64,000 nucleotides of DNA. It comes from Bacteroidota bacterium (GTDB lineage: Bacteria > Bacteroidota > Bacteroidia > Cytophagales > Cyclobacteriaceae). A program made the translations under genes and the position numbers. The stretch covers positions 43,551 to 107,550 of the forward strand of contig JAEYWY010000012.1 of assembly GCA_023428695.1 (NCBI GenBank), written 5' to 3'. Positions 18,415 to 26,370 of the stretch are shown here, piece after piece. The notes under the pieces are model-generated. The model did not search any database. It had not been told where the DNA came from and saw nothing but the letters and a program-made list of their open reading frames with translations. How positions within the stretch are numbered: the stretch's first letter is position 1; the number at the start of each line of letters is the position of its first letter.

Positions 18415-19137
18415 ATGTCAAAGACCGTTCTCATCCTCGGTGCCAACGCCGATGTCGCCAAAGAAGCCCTGGCGATGTTCGTCAGGGCCAATCATTTTGT
18501 CATCGCGGCCTCGCGCAATCTTGAAGACCTTAAGCGATTTGTATCGGAACGAAGCTTGCCAGCCACACAGGTTGACATCCGATACTTCGATGCGGTTGAT
18601 TATACATCGCACGCGGCATTCTACGACACGTTACCCGCGAAACCGAATATTGTCGTGTACGCCGCGGGATATCTTAAACAGAATGAGGAAGCAATGCGGG
18701 ACTGGGAGGGAAGCTTCCGCATGATGCAGGTACATTATTGCGGCGCCGTGTCGATTTTGAATATCGTTGTGAACGATCAGGGTAACACCGGTCTTGAGCG
18801 TATCGTCGGGCTTTCATCGCTGTCGGGAGTCAGAGGCAGACGCAGCAACTTCATTTACGGAAGTACCAAATCAGCGTTCACGCAGTATCTTGCAGGCCTG
18901 CGTCAATATCTGTTCAGTCGTCGGATTACAGTTAACGTGATCGTTGCGGGATACATTCGTACAAAAATGACCGCGGGTCTTAATCTGCCGGAGTCGCTGA
19001 TGCTTGAGCCGTCATTCATCGCACGTACAGTTGTCAAACCGTCGTCGCGACTCATCATTGTACCCGGTCTCAGGTGGAAGGCTATTTATCATATACTTCG
19101 TATTCTGCCCGAAAGCCTTGTTGCCAGACTTCCGTAA
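18415..19137 (+). CDS. SDR family NAD(P)-dependent oxidoreductase
   Basis: A 240-residue short-chain dehydrogenase/reductase. The nucleotide-binding start is KTVLILGANADVAKEAL; the usual TGxxxGIG is replaced by GANADVA, as in the DecR/KR-like atypical groups. The catalytic Ser is in GLSSLSGVRG and the Y-x3-K pair is in FIYGSTKSAFTQYL. The substrate is unknown. The stop is 1 bp before the ATG of the DUF3267 gene, so the two form an operon. Confidence 0.85.
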   Translation: MSKTVLILGANADVAKEALAMFVRANHFVIAASRNLEDLKRFVSERSLPATQVDIRYFDAVDYTSHAAFYDTLPAKPNIVVYAAGYLKQNEEAMRDWEGSFRMMQVHYCGAVSILNIVVNDQGNTGLERIVGLSSLSGVRGRRSNFIYGSTKSAFTQYLAGLRQYLFSRRITVNVIVAGYIRTKMTAGLNLPESLMLEPSFIARTVVKPSSRLIIVPGLRWKAIYHILRILPESLVARLP

Positions 19138-19138
19138 T

Positions 19139-19693
19139 ATGAAAACCGCCGAGCAAAAGGGAAGCTGCACAATTCCGCCAGGCAAGGCGACGCGCTGGTC
19201 GTTCATAGTGTTCGGAATAAGCGGCGCTGTATTTGGGTCCGCATTCGCGACGCTGTGGGGATTTCCGCATTTATGGGCGGCGGTGGTTGCCTTTCTGACG
19301 GACTACCTCCGCCTTGCTATCGCACTCCTTGTGGGGATGTTGCTCCATGAGTTGATTCACGCCGGATGCTTCGCACTTTTTTCAAAGAAGGGATTTCGCT
19401 CGGTTACCCTTGGCATAAACTGGAAGCATTTCGCGCCATATGCAAGCTGCAATGAGTCACTAACGGTTCGACAATACGCAATTGCAACCTTAATGCCGGG
19501 CATTGTGATGGGCGTCCTTCCTTGTTTGTATGCCGTGATAACCGGAGCCGGGTGGTTCCTTGTGTTTGGTGTTTTCTTCACGGCTGGTGCGGCAAGTGAT
19601 TTCCTTTCCGCCGCGGATCTATCGAAGCTCCCTCGCGATGCGCGTGTTACCGATCACCCCGATGAAGCCGGTTTCGACTGGAGCATTCAATGA
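19139..19693 (+). CDS. DUF3267 zincin-like membrane protein
   Basis: A 184-residue membrane protein with about four hydrophobic helices and a zinc-protease-type motif HELIHAG near residue 70, the signature of the DUF3267 (putative zincin peptidase) family. A second conserved region is LTVRQYAIATLMPGIVMG. It likely acts in the inner membrane; proteolytic activity is inferred from the motif only. The ATG at 19139 directly follows the SDR stop; longer in-frame starts lie inside the SDR gene and are rejected. It is convergent with the GH13 gene, with 5 bp between the stops. Confidence 0.8.
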   Translation: MKTAEQKGSCTIPPGKATRWSFIVFGISGAVFGSAFATLWGFPHLWAAVVAFLTDYLRLAIALLVGMLLHELIHAGCFALFSKKGFRSVTLGINWKHFAPYASCNESLTVRQYAIATLMPGIVMGVLPCLYAVITGAGWFLVFGVFFTAGAASDFLSAADLSKLPRDARVTDHPDEAGFDWSIQ

Positions 19694-19698
19694 CGCGA

Positions 19699-21342
19699 TC
19701 ATTCTTTGAGTAAGTGACTTAATCCGCCGGCGCGGAACCAGCGGTAGCCAAAAGCATCGAGGCAAATTCGGTGTACGCCTTTTTCGTCAGCTTTGACACC
19801 TTCGACCATAAACAGGTCAACGAGTTCGAATTCGTCGTGCATGCGAATCTTAAGTGGAACCTCGACGGTTTCGCTGGCGAAATTGTGAAGGATGAACAAC
19901 GAGCTTTCCTGATAAAGGTAGTGCATGCAGAGTACCGACTCGAAACCTGTGTCGACGATTTCCCATTCACCCCATCCGATCTCGGTGCATTCCTGACGAA
20001 GACGGATCATCTTTGTCATCCATTGAAGCAACGATCCTTCCGCACGACGCTGCGCTTCGACGTTAACGTGGTGATACGAATAGGGTCCTTTGTCGACTAC
20101 GGGATGTACGAGTTTGCTTGCGGTCGAAAAGCCGGCCTGATGATCGTCAGACCATTGCATCGGTGTACGCACAGCGTTACGTTCCTTCAGACTGAGATTG
20201 TCACCCATTCCGATTTCGTCACCGTACCGGATCACCGGCGTACCAGGGAGCGAGAACATGAGGCTGTAGGCAAGTTCGATTTGTTGCCGGTTGCCCAGCA
20301 TCGTTGGCAACCGCCGACGAATACCGCGGTTGTAAAGCTGCATCCGTTTTTCCGGAGCGTAAGCAGCAAACACAGCCTGGCGTTCTTTGTCGGTCAATCT
20401 TCCAAGATCGAGTTCGTCGTGGTTACGCAGAAAGACTGCCCATTGTGAATTCGGAAAATCGATCCGCGTTTTTTCAATTGCCTCCGTGAGTTTGGTGGCG
20501 TCTCCCGTGGCCAGCGCGTAAAAGAGATATTGATTCACATAAAAATTAAACATCATGTGAATTCCTTCGCCCTCGGCTCCGAAATATTTCTGAGACTCTT
20601 CGGGTACGACATTTGCTTCACCAAGCAGAATTGAGTCACCGCGGCGCCATTGGGCAAATCGGCGCATACCTCGGAGATATTCAAAACGTATTTCGCCATT
20701 CCCTTTGTGTGGCACATCTTCCAGAATAAAAGGTACGGCATCGATCCGGAACCCGGCAACGCCAAGTTTTATCCAGTAGCCCATTATCTTTTGAATTTCA
20801 TCGCGCACCGCAGGATTGTCGATGTTAAGGTCAGGTTGAAAATGATAGAACCGATGATAATACCAGGCACGCGCCTTCTTGTCGTACGTCCAGGTTCGTT
20901 TCTGAACGCCCGGAAAGACCATACCTTCATTCCAGTTAGCCGGCCGTTTTTTTTCCCAGACATACCAATCGCGTCGTGGGGAATCTGGATCGCTCCGGCT
21001 TTCTTCGAACCAGGGGTGACGATCCGATGTGTGATTCACAACAAGGTCGACAATGACCTTGATCCCACGCTTGTTCGCTTGTTCGATGAAGGAAACAAAA
21101 TCGCCAGGGGAACCCAGTTTGGGATCAACACTGTAGAAGTCGCTGACGTCGTAGCCATTGTCCTTGTTTGGTGACGGATAAAAAGGAGCAAGCCATACTG
21201 TGTCGACACCAAGCGCGTGAAGATAGTCCAACCGGTTGGCCAAACCGGCGAAGTCCCCGATGCCGTCCCCGTCCAGATCCATGAAAGTCTCCACGTCCAG
21301 ACTGTAGATCACAGCATTCTTATACCATAGATCGTTGATCAT
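19699..21342 (-). CDS. GH13 alpha-amylase/trehalose synthase-like enzyme
   Basis: A 547-residue GH13 enzyme without a signal peptide. The TIM-barrel motifs are all present: VIVDLVVNHTSDRHPWF (region I), GFRIDAVPF with the nucleophile Asp (II), SILLGEANV with the acid/base Glu (III) and FLRNHDELDLGR (IV). GTPVIRYGDEIGMGDNLSLK and RTPMQWS are typical of the trehalose synthase/oligo-glucosidase group (GH13_16-like). It most probably interconverts maltose and trehalose or cleaves short alpha-glucans in the cytoplasm; the exact activity cannot be fixed by eye. It is a single gene. Confidence 0.85.
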   Translation of the reverse strand: MINDLWYKNAVIYSLDVETFMDLDGDGIGDFAGLANRLDYLHALGVDTVWLAPFYPSPNKDNGYDVSDFYSVDPKLGSPGDFVSFIEQANKRGIKVIVDLVVNHTSDRHPWFEESRSDPDSPRRDWYVWEKKRPANWNEGMVFPGVQKRTWTYDKKARAWYYHRFYHFQPDLNIDNPAVRDEIQKIMGYWIKLGVAGFRIDAVPFILEDVPHKGNGEIRFEYLRGMRRFAQWRRGDSILLGEANVVPEESQKYFGAEGEGIHMMFNFYVNQYLFYALATGDATKLTEAIEKTRIDFPNSQWAVFLRNHDELDLGRLTDKERQAVFAAYAPEKRMQLYNRGIRRRLPTMLGNRQQIELAYSLMFSLPGTPVIRYGDEIGMGDNLSLKERNAVRTPMQWSDDHQAGFSTASKLVHPVVDKGPYSYHHVNVEAQRRAEGSLLQWMTKMIRLRQECTEIGWGEWEIVDTGFESVLCMHYLYQESSLFILHNFASETVEVPLKIRMHDEFELVDLFMVEGVKADEKGVHRICLDAFGYRWFRAGGLSHLLKE

Positions 21343-21763
21343 TTTTCAATTGTGTTTTTCACTGATGGATAAAATTTTCAAACCCGTGGAGGTCGCGTGC
21401 AGTTTTTTATTCGCGTCCCTGAAATATTGGCGAAATCTTACAGGTGGTTTGCTTGTGTAAATTTACCTACACGAGTAAAGTGTTTTTTGAACACATTCAT
21501 TCATCGTCAGCTTTTGCAACTCATCGGTCGCGCGCCTCTTTTCAGCGCAGCAGAAAATTGAGCGATATTTTTCCCTGGCAACGGCCGACCATGTCAATTC
21601 AAATTTCATGGCTGATTGCAACGCAATTTTACATGAGGCAACTAGCCGTTCAATTTTAACTTACTGGCTACCCGCAGCACTATATTTTTGAGGCGTGAAT
21701 CGGGATAGCGGCCAGCTTTCGCGAGGCAACCTAACATTTTTACAACTATATGATCCCTCGTCA
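21343..21763. other. divergent intergenic region of GH13 and esterase genes
   Basis: 421 bp with no supported gene. A TATTTTTG box (TAnnTTTG type) at 21683-21690 could drive the esterase gene, leaving a leader of about 70 nt. Nothing else stands out. Confidence 0.45.
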
Positions 21764-24211
21764 ATGAAGAAAACACTACTATTCCTGCTGCTGCTGGGTA
21801 TTGCAGCGCCGTCTTTTTCGCAACAGGTTTTTAAAACCACTCCGAAGAGTGTAATAGCATTTCTGGAATACCTTCCAGCTGACTATAACTCGAATTCAAA
21901 TAAATATCCGATTCTTATTTTTCTGCACGGACTTGGGGAACGTGGTCCGAATTCAACGGACCTCGCAACCCTGCAGAGCGGATCGGCACTTATATCCAAG
22001 CATGGTCCGCCAAAACACATCAAGAATGGCAGCAACTTCCCGTTTATTGTGATTTCGCCACAGCTTAAGAACAACTACGGCAGTTGGCCGGCGTGGTATA
22101 TAATGGAGGTGATCGATTATGTCAAGACGTACCTGCGCATTGATGAGCGCAGAATCCACATCTCCGGTCTCAGCCTGGGTGGCGGAGGTGCATGGACGAT
22201 GGCCCAGAACTATCCGCAAATGTTCGCAACAGTCTCACCGGTATGTGGCGCCTCCAACTCAACTTCAAAGGCGTGTGGCCTCGCAGCCGAGAATCTTCCT
22301 GTATGGGCGTTCCACGGAGATGCAGACCCAACGGTTAGCGTAAATAAGACTATCAATATGGTGAACGCTATCAATGCATGTACGCCGAAGCCGAATCCGC
22401 TTGCAAAGATGACAATCTATCCCGGCGTCAAACACAATGCATGGGATCGCGCTTACATGCCTGACCATTCATATCATAACCCCAACGTGTACGAATGGCT
22501 GATGCAATACACCAACACAATCAATGGCACGAACAATATACCTGTAGCCAACGCGGGTACTGACCGCTGGACATCCAAATCAAGTTATACCCTCACAGCG
22601 TCAGGTACCGATGCTGATGGAACGATCGCGTCGTATTCATGGACGAAAATGAGTGGTCCGTCATGCACGCTGGGCAGTACAACTTCGAAGTCGCTTTCTG
22701 TTTCCGGACTTCAGAAAGGTACTTACCTTTTCAAGGTTACGGTAACTGACGATAAAGGTGACTCTGACAGCGACTACGTAACGCTTAATGTTCATAATGC
22801 GCCCGTTGCAAATGCGGGGCAGGATGTGGCAATCACGTTGCCCACCACCAGCGTTGTTCTGAATGGATCTGGAACGGACTCAGATGGAACGATTTCTTCC
22901 TATAAATGGACTTTCGTTTCCGGTCCTGTTACACCCACACTCGCCAACGCGACTTCCAAGAGCTCGACTGTCTCAGCGTTGAACACCGCAGGTAGTTATA
23001 CGTTTCAACTGGAAGTAAAAGACAATCGCGGTGGAACGGGCACCGACAAGGTCCTTGTCACCGTAAACAGTTCGCCTGACAGAACGGAGAACAATCCTCC
23101 GGTTGCCAATGCGGGTAGTGACAAATCGATCACGCTTCCGACGTCATCGGTAAGTATAACCGGTTCGGGTAGCGATACTGATGGGACGATCGCATCTTAC
23201 AAATGGTCATTTGTATCCGGTCCGGTAACCCCTGCGTTATCCGGCGCAACCGCTGCCAAAGTTACGATTAATGGTCTCACGGCTTCCGGTACATACACCA
23301 TGCAACTCGAGGTGAAAGATGACGCGGGGGCCACGGATACGGATCAGGTAGTGGTTACAGTAAAAGCGGCGGCAAACGTTGCCCCTGTGGCCAATGCTGG
23401 TAACGATGTGTCGATTACACTGCCGACATCATCTGTGAGCCTTACGGGTTCGGGCAGCGACTCAGACGGTTCAATTGCTTCGTACAAATGGACTTTTGTC
23501 TCGGGACCGGTAACGCCCTCGTTGTCAGGATCAACATCAAAGAAAGTTACGGTGAACAATCTGACCGTCGCCGGAACATATACAATGCAGCTTGAGGTGA
23601 AAGATAACGCCGGAGCAACAGGCAAAGACCAGGTTGTAATGACGGTGAAAGCATCTGCGACCAACACTGCACCGGTGGCATACGCCGGAAAAGATGTATT
23701 CATCTATCTGCCGCAGAGTTCCACCACGCTTGTTGGAACCGGTACCGACCAGGACGGCTACATTGTTTCGTACACATGGAAACAGGCCGCTGGCCCGGCT
23801 AAAACCACAATCAGCGGCGCGAACACCGACAAGATTACGGTGACGGGAATGACTGTGCCAGGTTTCTATGTTTTCAAACTCACTGTAAAGGACGACCGCG
23901 GAGCAACGCATGACGACAAGGTTGGAATCAATGTGAAAGAAGTTAGCACAAGTGCATCTGCCCTCATGGTCCACGAAATAGTTGATGAAGTCCCTGCTTC
24001 CGAAACGACGGTTGATCTGTCAGATGATGGAAACGCTTTCTGGAGTGACAAGCACGTTATTGTTTACGACGGATCTGGTTCAAGCCTGTATGCCGGAACG
24101 TGGAGCGCGGGTACCTACCCATCCGTTCTCCGCGAACCTGGTATGTACATCGTTAAAATCACGCAAGGAGGCATCGTTCTCGAGACACGCAAGATTATGA
24201 TCGTTCGTTAA
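21764..24211 (+). CDS. secreted alpha/beta-hydrolase (esterase) with five PKD-like repeats
   Basis: An 815-residue secreted enzyme. The signal peptide is MKKTLLFLLLLGIAAPSFSQ. An alpha/beta-hydrolase domain (about residues 22-262) carries the Ser nucleophile in HISGLSLGGGGAW (near residue 134), an Asp in AFHGDADPTV and a His in GVKHNAWDRAY (near residue 223), as in PHB-depolymerase/feruloyl-esterase-like proteins. Five tandem PKD/REJ-like domains (about residues 260-725) follow, each starting PVANAGxD and containing SGSDSDGTIASYKW. The last 70 residues end GMYIVKITQGGIVLETRKIM, like a T9SS sorting tail. It is probably delivered to the cell surface to act on a polymer ester. The preferred start is the ATG directly before the signal peptide; a longer frame begins at 21695. 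Confidence 0.85.
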   Translation: MKKTLLFLLLLGIAAPSFSQQVFKTTPKSVIAFLEYLPADYNSNSNKYPILIFLHGLGERGPNSTDLATLQSGSALISKHGPPKHIKNGSNFPFIVISPQLKNNYGSWPAWYIMEVIDYVKTYLRIDERRIHISGLSLGGGGAWTMAQNYPQMFATVSPVCGASNSTSKACGLAAENLPVWAFHGDADPTVSVNKTINMVNAINACTPKPNPLAKMTIYPGVKHNAWDRAYMPDHSYHNPNVYEWLMQYTNTINGTNNIPVANAGTDRWTSKSSYTLTASGTDADGTIASYSWTKMSGPSCTLGSTTSKSLSVSGLQKGTYLFKVTVTDDKGDSDSDYVTLNVHNAPVANAGQDVAITLPTTSVVLNGSGTDSDGTISSYKWTFVSGPVTPTLANATSKSSTVSALNTAGSYTFQLEVKDNRGGTGTDKVLVTVNSSPDRTENNPPVANAGSDKSITLPTSSVSITGSGSDTDGTIASYKWSFVSGPVTPALSGATAAKVTINGLTASGTYTMQLEVKDDAGATDTDQVVVTVKAAANVAPVANAGNDVSITLPTSSVSLTGSGSDSDGSIASYKWTFVSGPVTPSLSGSTSKKVTVNNLTVAGTYTMQLEVKDNAGATGKDQVVMTVKASATNTAPVAYAGKDVFIYLPQSSTTLVGTGTDQDGYIVSYTWKQAAGPAKTTISGANTDKITVTGMTVPGFYVFKLTVKDDRGATHDDKVGINVKEVSTSASALMVHEIVDEVPASETTVDLSDDGNAFWSDKHVIVYDGSGSSLYAGTWSAGTYPSVLREPGMYIVKITQGGIVLETRKIMIVR
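22540..23945 (+). repeat. five tandem PKD-domain-encoding repeats
   Basis: Five repeats of roughly 270-290 bp encode PKD/REJ-like domains. Repeats 2-4 are most alike (SSYKWTFVSGPVTPTL, ASYKWSFVSGPVTPAL, ASYKWTFVSGPVTPSL); the first and last diverge. The pattern suggests recent internal duplication. Confidence 0.8.
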
Positions 24212-24236
24212 CAAATACGCGCAGTTTTTGTTTGCT

Positions 24237-24270
24237 AAATCAGCCTGGCGAGAGTCGGGCTGATTTTTTT
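24237..24270 (+). terminator. intrinsic terminator of the esterase gene
   Basis: Stem AAATCAGCC / GGCTGATTT around a 12-nt loop followed by a run of Ts, 26 bp after the esterase stop. Confidence 0.88.
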
Positions 24271-24281
24271 TGATATTGGAT

Positions 24282-24782
24282 TCAGAAAACCCATTCAAAG
24301 AATTTGTAGATGCCATAAACAGCGGCAAGAATGACAATGATACATGTTGCAGCAACCAATATCAGAATGCCCACGCCCGACCCCTGGTGCTTTCCTTCGA
24401 AGTAATGTTCCTTCAACAGTCTGACGTTCCTGTCGTTGGAGCGGTAGAATACGTCGAAGATTGTTCCGACGACGGGCACGGCACCGATGATTGTATCCAG
24501 CGTGGCGTTCAACATCATTTTGATAACAACCTTACCGCTTGCGCCGTGATTGTACATCGTGTAGATGAGCGCACTGGAAATAAAAAACGTCACGAAGTCG
24601 CCGAGTACCGGAAACAGACTGAGTATCGGATCGAGTCCGAAGCGTATGTTGGTACCCGGGATAACGAATCGCGAGTCGAGGAACCTCGCGATTTGTTCAA
24701 CCCCGCGCAATGCATCTTCGTCCCTGCGTTCGTACTTCCCGGGTTGGATGATCCTGATCTCTGGTTCCGTCTCCTTTTTCAC
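24282..24782 (-). CDS. DUF4112 domain protein
   Basis: A 166-residue membrane protein of the DUF4112 family. The core LDSRFVIPGTNIRFGLDPIL and LFPVLGDFVTF, followed by DTIIGAVPVVGTIFDVFYRSN, is diagnostic. There are about three hydrophobic segments; the last, ILILVAATCIIVILAAVYGI, is a C-terminal anchor. Function unknown. It lies 4 bp downstream of the YceI gene on the same strand. Confidence 0.85.
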   Translation of the reverse strand: MKKETEPEIRIIQPGKYERRDEDALRGVEQIARFLDSRFVIPGTNIRFGLDPILSLFPVLGDFVTFFISSALIYTMYNHGASGKVVIKMMLNATLDTIIGAVPVVGTIFDVFYRSNDRNVRLLKEHYFEGKHQGSGVGILILVAATCIIVILAAVYGIYKFFEWVF

Positions 24783-24786
24783 GTAA

Positions 24787-25479
24787 TCAGATTGCGTTGT
24801 TTCGTTTTGCTTCGAGGTTCAACTCGATGTTTACAGTTTCCGAAATAAACTTATCGCCAAGTGTTTTGTCGTTGCCGTAGTTCATGCGCCATTCGGTTCG
24901 GTCGATATCAAAATTTGCTTTCCCCTTGAGCGTATTGTCATCGAGATCAATGCGGGCGGGGAATGTTACGTTTTTTGTTACGTCTTTGAGCCGGAAGTTT
25001 CCGCTGACGTAGAAGTTGGCACCATCCACGATCGACGTGTCCTTTTGACCAGGTTCGTATGGTCTGACGCCGGTAATTTCAAACCTTGCGTCACCAAACG
25101 TTTCAACATCGAAAAAGTCACCACTCAACAAATGAGGCTTCAGCTTTTGTTGAACCATGGCGTCCTGCTGTTCAACCTTAAGCGAAGCTATGTCGATAAC
25201 GAAGTTACCTCCTGTAATCTCGTTATTTTTTACCATTACTTCACCTGAAGAGAGCTTGAAGTTGCCGGGATGGTTCTTTCCGACGCCATGTCCCGTAAAA
25301 CGAATCTTTGAATTCGCGGTGTCTACGACGAAGGTTATTCCGTCGCTGCTCGCCGCTTTCTGACTTTCTGCGATTTGCGCTTCATCACCTTTTGGCGGCG
25401 TGTTGCACGAAAACGAAAGGGTCGCTGCAATTATTACAGCGAATAAGCCAGACAATTGGGTAACAATTATTTTCATCAT
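24787..25479 (-). CDS. YceI family lipoprotein
   Basis: A 230-residue YceI-like protein. The N-terminus has a hydrophobic signal and a lipobox-like LSFSCNTPP, so it is probably a lipoprotein. The YceI lipocalin-like barrel (about residues 48-225) shows FVVDTANSKIRFTGHGVG, GNFRLKDVTKNVTFPA and FDIDRTEWRMNYG. YceI proteins bind isoprenoid or amphiphilic ligands in the periplasm. It is the first gene of a short operon with DUF4112. Confidence 0.88.
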   Translation of the reverse strand: MMKIIVTQLSGLFAVIIAATLSFSCNTPPKGDEAQIAESQKAASSDGITFVVDTANSKIRFTGHGVGKNHPGNFKLSSGEVMVKNNEITGGNFVIDIASLKVEQQDAMVQQKLKPHLLSGDFFDVETFGDARFEITGVRPYEPGQKDTSIVDGANFYVSGNFRLKDVTKNVTFPARIDLDDNTLKGKANFDIDRTEWRMNYGNDKTLGDKFISETVNIELNLEAKRNNAI

Positions 25480-25587
25480 ATGTGATTAAGTTTTTGTCCA
25501 ACGTTTGTCGGCTAAAAACTTATGCTCAAATCATACTATGAAGGGTAGAGGATAAGCGATCCCGTTTTTAACAGGCGGGTTAGCCGT

Positions 25588-26331
25588 TTATGTCAGGGCA
25601 TGAGGAGTAGCCGAGCCGCGGCCGCTCCAACGCATGCGGTAGGCGTTCATGGCGTTTTGGCCCAGGCGTTCCGTGAGGCGATGGTTAACATAAGCGCCTA
25701 CAACGGCACCCACTCCGGGAATGAGCTGAAGCAACTTCGCCAAGTCGATATAATCGCGATATTCCTGTTGAAACGTGCGCCAGTCAAATTCGTGGATGTC
25801 GTCGGGAAGCAACTCGCGTTGTTTTTCCCAGTCTTCGAGGATGCTGAATACTATGTTACGGCTCTTCTGACTTGAGAATGTCAGTTGAAATATGTGCAGC
25901 AGGTAAACGCGTTCCTTGTAGTCGTGGATATCCGCGCCGTATAATGATGCTACTTCGTACATCATTTTCATCTTGAGTCCGAGCCAGATGGGAAAGTCGG
26001 CAAGAGCAAGCAGGAATCCGCCGGCGCCGGTGACAGCACCTTCGGCAGTCGCCGTGTTTCGATAGAATCGGATTCGATCGCGCACCATGGATTCGCGAAC
26101 CTCGAGGTGCAAGCCGGCGGGTAATACCGGATTACCCAGTTCGGCTCCAAGGATTACTCCACGAACCATTTGTTTGATTGCCGTGGTAATCGCCTGGTGT
26201 ACTTTCTCGGGAATCACCCGGTTGATCCGGGTCTGGATATCTTTTGAGAGGCCATTAAGCAGGGAAGGTGGCTTCCGCATATCGGCTTTCCATTTCGCTA
26301 CATCTCTGGCAACAATTTCTTCGTACGTCAT
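25588..26331 (-). CDS. EcsC family protein
   Basis: A 247-residue protein of the EcsC family. AEGAVTGAGGFLLALADFPI and LQLIPGVGAVVGAYVNHRL are the family's two Gly/Ala-rich segments, and IHDYKERVYLLHIFQ sits between them. EcsC proteins are membrane-associated and their biochemical role is not established. The start is MTYEEIVARDVAKW at an ATG. It lies alone between YceI and the TonB-dependent receptor on the same strand. Confidence 0.85.
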   Translation of the reverse strand: MTYEEIVARDVAKWKADMRKPPSLLNGLSKDIQTRINRVIPEKVHQAITTAIKQMVRGVILGAELGNPVLPAGLHLEVRESMVRDRIRFYRNTATAEGAVTGAGGFLLALADFPIWLGLKMKMMYEVASLYGADIHDYKERVYLLHIFQLTFSSQKSRNIVFSILEDWEKQRELLPDDIHEFDWRTFQQEYRDYIDLAKLLQLIPGVGAVVGAYVNHRLTERLGQNAMNAYRMRWSGRGSATPHALT

Positions 26332-26370
26332 AAACGTGGTGTACGAAGATACGGATTACAGGTTAACGGC

